From JANXVV01 sp038230975 (lineage in GTDB: Bacteria > Planctomycetota > Phycisphaerae > Tepidisphaerales > Tepidisphaeraceae), in the NCBI GenBank assembly GCA_038230975.1, contig JBBRMF010000010.1:1-43335 (forward strand): a DNA stretch of 43,335 nt, given 5' to 3'. Made by a program: the position numbers and the translations under genes. Shown piece after piece: positions 1 through 6,961 of this stretch. The notes under the pieces are model-generated. The model did no database searches, was not told the origin of the DNA, and worked only from the letters and a program-made list of their open reading frames with translations. How positions within the stretch are numbered: position 1 is the stretch's first letter; each line of letters begins with the position of its first letter.

Positions 1-412
1 AAATCAGCTGGTTCCCAGTCCTCGAAGGATCGAATGATTCATCCCCTTTGGGAACCGCGATATTAAATGATTCCGTCGACCCGGCGCTGGTCAGGCTTAA
101 GTCGTGATCCAGGAACTGGCCAAACAGATAGACCATATCTGATAGATTGCGATTGTTGTTCGCATCGGCGGATTGCGCGCTGATCGCATTGCTGACTGCT
201 CGGGCACTCGGACGATTGCTCCCCGCCGGGGTAGAAATACCGTCGCCGTACGCCGAAGGAGAAAGGCGTAACAATTCCGTAGAGGTTGACCCCCAGGTTG
301 AGTGTAGCAGGTTATTCCCACTGCCATCGATTGATTCGACTGCCACTGAAAACAGCGCTCGAGGTTCAAGAGATTCGAGCACGACCGTGAGACATTTGCG
401 TGGAGCAGCCAT
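1..412 (-). CDS. Animal-type haem peroxidase, N-terminal part (cut by window edge)
   Basis: The reading frame starts at ATG 412 and runs off the left edge, giving 137 codons. GGAGG on the minus strand at 424-420 sits about 7 nt before the ATG and fixes the start. Residues 12-22 read LESLEPRALFS, a LEPR-type N-terminal motif seen on large exported planctomycete proteins. The rest matches the start of the animal haem peroxidase (myeloperoxidase/peroxidasin) fold: a DGSGNNL segment, then a YGDGIS segment, then SARAVSNAI, and finally the distal haem motif FGQFLDHDL with Gln99, Asp102 and distal His103. In this family Asp and Glu side chains can bind the haem covalently; only the Asp falls inside the window. 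The proximal His and the rest of the catalytic domain lie beyond the edge. The product is probably exported and oxidises halides or phenolic substrates with peroxide, but the substrate cannot be read from sequence. Confidence 0.85.
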   Translation of the reverse strand, partial: MAAPRKCLTVVLESLEPRALFSVAVESIDGSGNNLLHSTWGSTSTELLRLSPSAYGDGISTPAGSNRPSARAVSNAISAQSADANNNRNLSDMVYLFGQFLDHDLSLTSAGSTESFNIAVPKGDESFDPSRTGNQLI

Positions 413-484
413 GGCAGATCCTCCAAAAAAATGGACCGTTGACCGAGGTTGACGCCATTGATGCAAGCCTCGGTGCTTCGTTCA

Positions 485-508
485 AAAACAAGCACCATCA
501 CTTGTTTT
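485..508. promoter_or_regulatory. Perfect 8+8 bp inverted repeat upstream of the peroxidase gene
   Basis: AAAACAAG (485-492) and CTTGTTTT (501-508) form a perfect inverted repeat with an 8-nt spacer. It lies 73-96 nt upstream of the peroxidase ATG and 115 nt past the stop of the DUF6807 gene, both on the minus strand. The 24-bp size and symmetry suit a dimeric regulator. Alternatively, on the minus strand the right arm ends in a short T run, so it could be a weak terminator of the DUF6807 transcript. The remaining 413-622 gap shows no gene. Confidence 0.35.
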
Positions 509-622
509 CGTGAAGCGAAGCGGAGGATAGGAGTTTGGACCTTAAGGCTGGATGAAGTCGAAAGAAAAAAACGCCTGACGACCGGAGGTGGCGATGCCAG
601 TGTGATCTTCAAGAATGGACGG

Positions 623-1564
623 TTACTTGGATTCGGTGAATTCCTTGTATTTTTCGGTGAGCTTGGCGGAGGGGGCATCGCCTTCGTGAATGATGACTCG
701 ATAGCGGAAGGTGACCGATTCACCTTTGGGGATCTTCATATCGCCGGAGCCTTTGGGGAGTTTTTTATCGAACTCGTGGAGGCCGAATGCGTTGGGGGCG
801 ACAAGGCCGTAGGCGCGCGAATGCCATGTGGTGGGATGGCGCGGGTTTGAGGGATGATCGAAAATGGCGATACCGTAGGGCTTGCCATCGATTTTGCCGG
901 ATTCATCGCACCATTCGGCTGGTTTTCCCCAGACGAGCTTTTCACCTTCAGCGCCGTTGGAATTGATGAGCGTGGGGGCCACCGAGATTTGTTGAGACAC
1001 GCGAACGGCCGCCAATCCGGACTCTTTTGTATCGCCGAGTTTCACATCACCACCGGCAGCCGACAGCTTGACGGTGATGTCAATCGCACGCGCGCCATCT
1101 GCAAAGGGAATGAATCGGACCGTACGAACCTCGTTCAGAAGCGGCTGGCCTTGTAGATCCTGCCATACGAGTTGTTCAATAAATCCATCGTTTTGCAATT
1201 GATCGAATTTGAGGTGCTGTTGTTTTGGCGGCGCCGGTTTTTGCTGGAAGCTCCAGTGGTCAATCCCGTTGACATCGCCGTGACCGACCCAGAATGATCG
1301 ATGGTGCGGATGATCGCCCCCGCTGCGAACGCGATCGACGGTGACTTCCGTGCCGTCCGCGGCGAAGACCGGATAGAAAAACGGTCGCACGAACGGCGGT
1401 TTATCATCGGCACCAAATCGATAGGTTGTGAAAGGTTTTCCACCGATCTCGACGGAGAGCGATGTGTCTAATTTCGTGAGTTTAACATTCGGCAACTCCG
1501 CTGCGGTCCATCTCGCGGATGCCATGGCCAGGAACAGGATCAAACGCAGTATAGGATTTTTCAT
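623..1564 (-). CDS. Secreted DUF6807 (PmoA-like) family protein
   Basis: This 313-residue protein begins with a signal peptide of about 22 residues (MKNPILRLILFLAMASARWTAA). The body matches the DUF6807 family, also called PmoA in some annotations, which is expanded in planctomycetes and other polysaccharide-degrading bacteria. Typical segments are the FVRPFFYPVFAADGTEVT stretch near residue 60, a GGDHPHHRSFW motif near residue 83 and a late FDHPSNPRHPTTWHSR motif. The clustered His residues in the second and third motifs suggest a metal or catalytic site, but the biochemical role is not established. No methane oxidation genes are nearby, so the PmoA label should not be read as methane monooxygenase. 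It is transcribed in the same direction as the peroxidase gene, 210 nt apart. Confidence 0.85.
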   Translation of the reverse strand: MKNPILRLILFLAMASARWTAAELPNVKLTKLDTSLSVEIGGKPFTTYRFGADDKPPFVRPFFYPVFAADGTEVTVDRVRSGGDHPHHRSFWVGHGDVNGIDHWSFQQKPAPPKQQHLKFDQLQNDGFIEQLVWQDLQGQPLLNEVRTVRFIPFADGARAIDITVKLSAAGGDVKLGDTKESGLAAVRVSQQISVAPTLINSNGAEGEKLVWGKPAEWCDESGKIDGKPYGIAIFDHPSNPRHPTTWHSRAYGLVAPNAFGLHEFDKKLPKGSGDMKIPKGESVTFRYRVIIHEGDAPSAKLTEKYKEFTESK

Positions 1565-1722
1565 AGGGCAATATCACTTTCACCAGTCACTATTCAATCG
1601 TCTTTTGTGAGTTTCAAATCCGCGTACTCTTTGTCCTTTCCTTGCAGTCTGCCACCCATGGATTCCCGATGTTTTACGGATTCACTTGACAGACAACCGC
1701 GACAGACGACACTGCCACCTCC

Positions 1723-2733
1723 ATGACTTTACAGACATCAACGAACGCTCTCAACACAACGTCCCCCGCTGCCATCCAACATATATTAGGGATAGACATC
1801 GGTGGAACCAAGCTGGCGGTAGGGGTTGCAACGGCGCAAGGGCAATTATTGTCAACCGAGCGAATCCCGACTAATTCCGGTGAAGGTCCTGATCGAGTAT
1901 TGGCCAGACTTGCCGACGTTTGCCGCACGGTCATCGAAAAAGCGGGCGTCAAAGTGGATGCCGCCGGAGTGGGATGCGTCGGACCGCTCGATCAAAAGAC
2001 CGGTTACGTCATCAATCCGGTCAACTTGCACGGCTGGAATAAAGTGCCGCTGGTGGACACCTTAAAGAGCCATCTCAATATTCCGGTTTTTCTGGACAAT
2101 GATGCCAATGCCGCCGCGCTCGGTGAACACCGGTTCGGCGCAGGTCGGGGCATGGCCAACATGGTTTATCTCACGATTTCGACGGGAATCGGAGGCGGAA
2201 TTATCGTCAACCATCAGCTCTATCAAGGTGAGAACGGCAACGCGGGTGAGCTCGGACATATGTCCGTGAACTTCGCGGGGCGGCCATGCGGTTGCGGCAA
2301 TCTGGGGTGTATCGAGCAGTATGCCTCGGGCACAGCCATCGCCGCGCGGGCACGCGAAGCGGTGCTTGCTACGGGAAATCACGAGAGCATGTTGGCCGAC
2401 AAGGTCGACCGGATTAATGGGCAAACCGTTGTGGAGGCTGTCCGTCAAAAAGACCCACTGGCCTGCCGGATTTGGGATGAAACGATTGTCGCGCTCGGTT
2501 CCTGCATGGTCAGCGTCATTCACATCTTCAACCCCCGACGCATTGTGCTGGGGGGCGGAATCAGCAACGCCGGCGATCTGTTATTCGTGCCACTTCGCAA
2601 ACAAACCAAAATACATGCCATGCCAACGCTTCATGACATCTGCGACATTGTGCCTGCCGAACTCGGCGATCAAGTGGGGGTCTTAGGCGCGGTCGCAGTG
2701 GGACTGGATGGATTGAATCGCGGGGCATTGTAG
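1723..2733 (+). CDS. ROK-family sugar kinase (glucokinase / N-acetylglucosamine kinase type)
   Basis: The 336-residue protein phosphorylates a hexose with ATP in the cytoplasm. Visible ROK hallmarks are the phosphate-1 loop GIDIGGTKLAVGV near residue 24, the catalytic Asp in LDNDANAAALGE near residue 125, the adenosine-side loop TISTGIGGGI, the GELGH motif and the zinc-binding signature CGCGNLGC followed by IEQYASG. No helix-turn-helix precedes the kinase domain, so it is an enzyme and not a repressor. ATG 1723 is the only reasonable start, with no clear ribosome site before it. A TTGACA hexamer at 1686 could be a -35 box, but no good -10 follows. The next genes are a ROK repressor and a nagB fusion, which favours an amino sugar as substrate. 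That is inference; glucose is equally compatible with the motifs. Confidence 0.88.
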   Translation: MTLQTSTNALNTTSPAAIQHILGIDIGGTKLAVGVATAQGQLLSTERIPTNSGEGPDRVLARLADVCRTVIEKAGVKVDAAGVGCVGPLDQKTGYVINPVNLHGWNKVPLVDTLKSHLNIPVFLDNDANAAALGEHRFGAGRGMANMVYLTISTGIGGGIIVNHQLYQGENGNAGELGHMSVNFAGRPCGCGNLGCIEQYASGTAIAARAREAVLATGNHESMLADKVDRINGQTVVEAVRQKDPLACRIWDETIVALGSCMVSVIHIFNPRRIVLGGGISNAGDLLFVPLRKQTKIHAMPTLHDICDIVPAELGDQVGVLGAVAVGLDGLNRGAL

Positions 2734-2807
2734 ATCTTGACAAAATGATCCCGCACCTTTGAATTTTGGACCGTTCCGAAACGGTTCGCAGTGAGCTTGA
2801 GAATCAA

Positions 2808-2922
2808 TTTGTGACACGGGCTTCCAGCCCGCGTTAGAGGATCAGCACAAAAAATATTATGTTTTTCGGCAGCGATTCAAGTTCAAAAGTTTCAACACGG
2901 GCTGGAAGCCCGTGCCACAAAT
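2808..2922. repeat. Paired palindrome (REP-like), CGGGCT-TCC-AGCCCG core
   Basis: The left half (2808-2834) contains CACGGGCTTCCAGCCCGCG and the right half (2895-2922) contains CACGGGCTGGAAGCCCGTG, the reverse complement apart from one mismatch. Flanks TTTGTG and CACAAA extend the long stem. Each half also folds alone as CGGGCT-TCC-AGCCCG. The element fills the gap between the convergent ROK kinase and ROK repressor genes and could act as a two-way terminator. A smaller hairpin (CCGTT-CCGA-AACGG, 2771-2784) lies between it and the kinase stop. Confidence 0.8.
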
Positions 2923-2969
2923 AAGTACTCAAGTTCACTGTGGGCTCTACCCGAGCCGCATACCGCCAT

Positions 2970-4103
2970 TTAGATTTTTGCCCGTGCCACCTCGGCACCC
3001 CATCCCCCGAAGAATAGCTCCGCAAGCGCCAACCAACCGGCGGTTTCGGCACTCCCGGCGGCGGGCTCGTCCCAGAAATCGATTCTCACTCGGTCGGCCA
3101 ATTCCACGAGGACGCTGCTGCGAATCATGCGAACCAGTGCATCGGCAAACGCGGGTGACCGGGTAAACGGGCTGACTAATATGAGGCGATGCGGGCGAAC
3201 GAAATTGATGGCGTTGGCTAAGCCGCAAGCGAGATATTTCAGGATGGATTCGAGACCGGGATTTGCAGGTATGTCACCGTTGAAATGGGTCGTGGCTTGA
3301 AGCAATGTTGTGGCCTGTGAGCGTTGCGGCTTACTGCGATTCAGGAAATCCGTACTCACGATTCTTTCGAGGCAGCCCATATGTCCGCAGTAACATTTTT
3401 GCGTATCGACAAAGAATCGCGAGTGTCCGAGTTCATTGCCACCCGTCGCGCAACCGCGATTGGGACGGCCATCGATTAACATCGCCGCGCCCAGGCGGCC
3501 ATCCTCGACGAGCACGAGCAGCACATCCTGCCCCGCGGCGCGATGCGTGAGCATCCAGCGGGCGGCCATCGCGTGCATGTCGTTTTCCAATACCACCGGC
3601 AAATCCCCCGCCGCCTCATAGACCGGAGCCAGCGTCGCCGGCCCTTTGCCCGGCAACGCGGATGAAAACAGCACGGCATGTTTTTCGGCATCCACAAAAC
3701 CCGTGACGCTCAGCCCGATGGCCATCGCTTCGGCGCTCATCATTTTCTTAAGCATGGCCGCCGCAGTTGGAATGACCTTGGCCGCATCGACATTGGATCG
3801 GGAAACGGACGGCCCCACCGGATGCCCGCGCAGCCCCACGCGACAGGCCTCGACGCGCCCGGGTGCAATCGCCAAACCGATGACATGCCGTCGCAATGGA
3901 TCGATTTCCAACGGCACGCGCGGCCGGCCCGCGCCGGATGGCTCAGCGGTGCCCTCGCTCAACACACCCAGTTCCAACAACGACTCGGCAAGCGATCCGA
4001 CATTATTGGGGGTCAGCCCGGTTCGCTCATGCAATTCCCAGCGGCTCAATCGGCCTTGCTCCCAAAGTGTGCGGACAATTTCCCGTTGGCGAACATCGAG
4101 CAT
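2970..4103 (-). CDS. ROK-family transcriptional regulator (NagC/XylR type)
   Basis: The 377-residue protein opens with a winged helix-turn-helix (residues about 1-60; LSRWELHERTGLTPNNVGSL is the recognition region), followed by a ROK sugar-binding domain. It retains the EXGH-type segment GNELGHSRF and a Cys cluster CYCGHMGCLE that in this family binds zinc. The ATP loop seen in the kinases is degenerate, as expected for a repressor. It is divergent from the nagB/PIG-L fusion and convergent with the ROK kinase. By analogy with NagC it would repress the amino-sugar genes until a phosphorylated or free sugar binds. An AT-rich symmetric stretch (TTTAT at 4110-4114, ATAAA at 4125-4129) just upstream of its own start may be an autoregulatory site. 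Confidence 0.87.
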   Translation of the reverse strand: MLDVRQREIVRTLWEQGRLSRWELHERTGLTPNNVGSLAESLLELGVLSEGTAEPSGAGRPRVPLEIDPLRRHVIGLAIAPGRVEACRVGLRGHPVGPSVSRSNVDAAKVIPTAAAMLKKMMSAEAMAIGLSVTGFVDAEKHAVLFSSALPGKGPATLAPVYEAAGDLPVVLENDMHAMAARWMLTHRAAGQDVLLVLVEDGRLGAAMLIDGRPNRGCATGGNELGHSRFFVDTQKCYCGHMGCLERIVSTDFLNRSKPQRSQATTLLQATTHFNGDIPANPGLESILKYLACGLANAINFVRPHRLILVSPFTRSPAFADALVRMIRSSVLVELADRVRIDFWDEPAAGSAETAGWLALAELFFGGWGAEVARAKI

Positions 4104-4206
4104 CGCCTATTTATATCATATTTAATAAAAATGTTCCATATGCAATCTATTCGAGTGTAGCGCTTGTTCGTGGCGAACCCGTTAAATTAGAATTGCACGA
4201 TGTGGT

Positions 4207-4295
4207 GGGTGCCACAGGTCGCGGTACTCCGAGACCTGTGTGCTAAGTGTATGCAACACGCACAGGTCTCGGGGTACCGCGACCTGTGGCACCCC
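4207..4295. repeat. Paired palindrome (REP-like), GGGTGCCACAGGTC family, copy 1
   Basis: The left half begins GGGTGCCACAGGTCGCGG at 4207 and the right half ends with CCGCGACCTGTGGCACCC at 4294. The two halves are inverted copies around a loop of about 20 nt. Each half also folds alone as CAGGTC-n-CGG-TACT-CCG-n-GACCTG. It lies in the divergent gap between the ROK repressor and the nagB fusion, about 110 nt before the nagB start. Near-identical copies lie at 6389 and 32747. Confidence 0.9.
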
Positions 4296-4359
4296 AAATC
4301 CGTTTTGCGACAAAGCAATGGTCGCGCGCCGCAACGAAGCCGCGCTATTATGCTTGCAT

Positions 4360-4381
4360 TTATTATTACCTATGATAATAA
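4360..4381. promoter_or_regulatory. Candidate ROK/NagC-type operator before nagB fusion
   Basis: TTATTAT (4360-4366) and ATAATAA (4375-4381) are perfect inverted arms separated by 8 nt. AT-rich arms with this spacing resemble operators of NagC/Mlc-type ROK repressors, whose arms are rich in TTATTTT and AAAATAA. A ROK repressor gene is the adjacent divergent gene. A possible -10 box TATTAT lies at 4346-4351, which would place this site at or just downstream of transcription start. No matching -35 was found. Binding is inference. Confidence 0.45.
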
Positions 4382-4400
4382 TATCTCCCAAGGAGATATT
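4380..4400 (+). promoter_or_regulatory. Hairpin sequestering the ribosome-binding site of the nagB fusion
   Basis: AATATCTCC (4380-4388) and GGAGATATT (4392-4400) form a 9-bp stem with a 3-nt CAA loop. The stem contains the AAGGAG ribosome site (4390-4395) and ends 2 nt before the ATG at 4403. An upstream stem, TATTATTA (4361-4368) with TAATAATA (4376-4383), shares bases with the left arm, so the two structures exclude each other. This is the layout of a translational switch, although the upstream stem is pure A-T and weak. Confidence 0.45.
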
Positions 4401-4402
4401 TG

Positions 4403-6325
4403 ATGATGTCCCACACCGCATCCCCCGAACTCGTGCCCACCACTGCATTCCCGGATTCACGACAGGTGAATCAGGCCGTCGCCTTGGAAATCGCGACTTT
4501 GATTCGCGACAAGGCCAGGCAAAACCAACTTTGCGTTCTTGGTTTAGCGACCGGCTCCACGCCCACCGGCGTTTACGAAGAACTGGTCCGAATGCATCAG
4601 CAGGAAGGGCTCAGCTTCAAGAATGTCGTCACGTTTAATCTCGATGAATATTTTCCGATGCAGCCGATGGAGTTGCAAAGCTATCACCGGTTCATGCACG
4701 AGCATCTGTTCGATCGTGTGGATATCCTTCCGCAGAATATTCATATTCCGGATGGCACGATCGCGCCGGAACAGGTGAACGAATTTTGCCGTCAGTATGA
4801 AAAGGCGATTCTCGATCACGGTGGGATTGATCTGCAGATCCTGGGCATCGGTCGAACCGGGCACGTGGGTTTCAATGAGCCGGGTTCGTCGCGCGAGAGT
4901 CGCACGCGCCTGATTACGCTCGATCGGGTTACGCGATTGGATGCCGCCTCCGATTTTTTTGGTGAAGAGCATGTTCCCCGTCGGGCGATCACGATGGGCG
5001 TTGGAACCATTCTCGCATCCAAACGAGTGATTTTGATCGCTTTTGGTGAAGGAAAAGCGCCGGTCGTTGCCCGAGCCGTTGAAGGGCCGATTACGTCGGC
5101 CATTGCCGCGAGCTATTTACAGGAGCATCGGGATGCCCGGTTTATGCTTGACGAAGCCGCCGGCGCGGAACTGACGCGATTCAAAAGCCCCTGGTTGCTC
5201 GGGGATATTGAATGGACCCAATCGACGATTCGAAAAGCCGTCATCTGGTTGGCGCGTCTGGTGAACAAACCGATCCTCAAACTCACGTCCGAAGACTACA
5301 ACGAACACGGTCTGCAGGATCTTGCCGCCTCGCACGGCCCGGCCCACGAAATCAATATCGATGTCTTCCGGGAGATGAACGAAACCATCACCGGCTGGCC
5401 CGGTGGTAAACCTCTGGACCAGAAGCGTCCCGGTGACATCTCCCGACCAACCGATGGCGTGTTCCCCAAGCGCGTGCTGCTGTTTTCGCCGCACCCGGAT
5501 GATGATGTGATCAGCATGGGCGGCACGTTGATTCGATTGGTGGATCAAAAGCATGAAGTGCATGTTGCCTATCAAACCTCCGGCAATATTGCGGTGTTTG
5601 ATGCCGATGCGCTGCGGTTTGCGGATTTCGCGTCTGAGTTCCAACGCATGTTCGGTACGGGCACGGAGCATGCCGCCAAAATCGAACAACACATCGAAGA
5701 ATTTTTGCGCAATAAAAAACCGGGCCAGGTGGATAGCGCTGAAGTTCAGCAGATCAAAGGCCTGATTCGCCGCGGTGAAGCCCGGGCCGCCGGTCGAGAT
5801 TGCGGCGTACCTTACGATCAGTTGCATTTTATGGATTTGCCATTTTATGAAACCGGCACGGTTCGCAAAAAACCCATCGGCGAAGAGGATGTCCGGCTGA
5901 CAGTGGAGTTGCTCGAAAAAATTAAGCCGCACCAAGTCTACGCCGCCGGCGATCTTTCCGATCCGCATGGCACACACCGCGTTTGCCTCGCAGCCGTTCT
6001 AACCGCCCTGGAACGGCTGAAAGATCGCCAGTGGGTGCGCGACTGCGAAGTGTGGCTCTATCGCGGTGCATGGCAGGAATGGGAACCTGAAAAAATCGAG
6101 ATGGCCGTCCCGCTCAGTCCGCAGGAATTGCTGCGAAAACGCAGCGCGGTCTTCAAGCACCAGAGCCAAAAAGATCGCGCGATGTTTCCCGGAGCCGATG
6201 AGCGGGAATTCTGGCAGCGTGCCGAAGAACGAAACCGGCAGACGGCGCGGATTTACGATAAACTTGGACTTGCGGAGTATGAAGCGATTGAAGGATTTGT
6301 GCGCTGGCGAAACAATAACGAATGA
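4403..6325 (+). CDS. nagB: Fused glucosamine-6-phosphate deaminase (NagB) and PIG-L/LmbE deacetylase
   Basis: The protein is 640 residues. Residues 15 to about 270 are a NagB domain: GLATGSTPTGVYEEL binds phosphate, LDEY carries the base Asp81, and GIGRTGHVGFNEP carries His154 and Glu159. E. coli NagB has GNDGH here, with the catalytic-relay Asp141; this protein has Thr152 instead. Residues about 345-640 are a PIG-L zinc deacetylase with PHPDDD (His364, Asp367) and a second ligand motif DPHGTHR. The probable role is to convert N-acetylglucosamine 6-phosphate to glucosamine 6-phosphate and then to fructose 6-phosphate, with the PIG-L part standing in for NagA, which is absent here. That substrate assignment is inference. 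ATG 4403 (7 nt from AAGGAG) is preferred; ATG 4406 is also possible. Similar fusions are known in Bacteroidetes. Confidence 0.87.
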   Translation: MMSHTASPELVPTTAFPDSRQVNQAVALEIATLIRDKARQNQLCVLGLATGSTPTGVYEELVRMHQQEGLSFKNVVTFNLDEYFPMQPMELQSYHRFMHEHLFDRVDILPQNIHIPDGTIAPEQVNEFCRQYEKAILDHGGIDLQILGIGRTGHVGFNEPGSSRESRTRLITLDRVTRLDAASDFFGEEHVPRRAITMGVGTILASKRVILIAFGEGKAPVVARAVEGPITSAIAASYLQEHRDARFMLDEAAGAELTRFKSPWLLGDIEWTQSTIRKAVIWLARLVNKPILKLTSEDYNEHGLQDLAASHGPAHEINIDVFREMNETITGWPGGKPLDQKRPGDISRPTDGVFPKRVLLFSPHPDDDVISMGGTLIRLVDQKHEVHVAYQTSGNIAVFDADALRFADFASEFQRMFGTGTEHAAKIEQHIEEFLRNKKPGQVDSAEVQQIKGLIRRGEARAAGRDCGVPYDQLHFMDLPFYETGTVRKKPIGEEDVRLTVELLEKIKPHQVYAAGDLSDPHGTHRVCLAAVLTALERLKDRQWVRDCEVWLYRGAWQEWEPEKIEMAVPLSPQELLRKRSAVFKHQSQKDRAMFPGADEREFWQRAEERNRQTARIYDKLGLAEYEAIEGFVRWRNNNE

Positions 6326-6388
6326 CAAAATCCGAATGACGACCAATGTCCCACCTAGACTCATGCGAAATAGCAGGTGGCCGGGATC

Positions 6389-6475
6389 GGGTGCCACAGG
6401 TCGCGGTACTCCGAGACCTGTGCGTGTCGGCAGCCCGAAAACACAGGTCTCGGAGTACCGCGACCTGTGGCACCC
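6389..6475. repeat. Paired palindrome (REP-like), GGGTGCCACAGGTC family, copy 2
   Basis: The left half starts GGGTGCCACAGGTCGCGG at 6389 and the right half ends CCGCGACCTGTGGCACCC at 6475, around a loop of about 19 nt. The left half is identical to the left half of the copy at 4207; the right half differs by one base. The loop sequences are unrelated. The element sits between the nagB fusion and the DoxX-like gene, both on the plus strand. Confidence 0.92.
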
Positions 6476-6528
6476 ACCGACGCCGCTCCAACAACCTGCG
6501 AAATGGTGTAGAATAGGAATTTCCTCTG

Positions 6529-6933
6529 ATGTCCAGCTCAAATTCTCGCCTTCGCACCACACTCCGCTGGCTGGCGGCGATTGGGTTTTTCGCCGCTGGC
6601 GCGAACCATTTTCGTGACCCCGTGATGTATGGGCGGATCATCCCGCCGGGGTTTCCGAACCCGCCGTTGCTCGTGGCGGCCAGTGGTGTGTGCGAGATGG
6701 CCGGAGGATTGGGGTTGCTGATAAAGCCCTTGCGCCGGGCGGCGGGATGGGGATTGATCGCGCTGTTGCTTGCGGTCTTCCCGGCGAATGTTTACATGGC
6801 CCTCCGCCCGCGACGGTTCGCGGACCTGGGCCTTGCGCCATGGATGTTGTGGGCGCGATTGCCCTTGCAGGGGCTGCTGATCGCGTGGGTTGAGTGGGTC
6901 GCGCGAAAGCCCGGCCCCACGGGTCGACGCTAA
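6529..6933 (+). CDS. DoxX-like small integral membrane protein
   Basis: The 134-residue protein has four predicted membrane segments (about residues 10-28, 47-65, 69-88 and 101-123). The segment HFRDPVMYGRIIPPGFPNP in the first loop and the GVCEMAGGLGLL segment that follows match short DoxX-family membrane proteins. Their function in bacteria is mostly unknown; proposals include quinone-linked or sulfur-oxidation roles. It lies 22 nt from the GAAGGA ribosome-binding site used by tdh, so it may be co-transcribed with tdh. Confidence 0.72.
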   Translation: MSSSNSRLRTTLRWLAAIGFFAAGANHFRDPVMYGRIIPPGFPNPPLLVAASGVCEMAGGLGLLIKPLRRAAGWGLIALLLAVFPANVYMALRPRRFADLGLAPWMLWARLPLQGLLIAWVEWVARKPGPTGRR

Positions 6934-6961
6934 ACGAAGACACTAATCGAAGGATGTGATT

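Noticed and set aside
97..723. Minus-strand open frame of 208 codons at the left end
   Set aside because: It overlaps both the DUF6807 C-terminus and the peroxidase N-terminus in another frame. The peroxidase frame has a strong ribosome site and clear haem peroxidase motifs.
5117..5977. Minus-strand open frame (286 codons) opposite the nagB/PIG-L fusion
   Set aside because: No motifs, composition typical of an antisense shadow, and the plus-strand frame has clear NagB and PIG-L signatures throughout.
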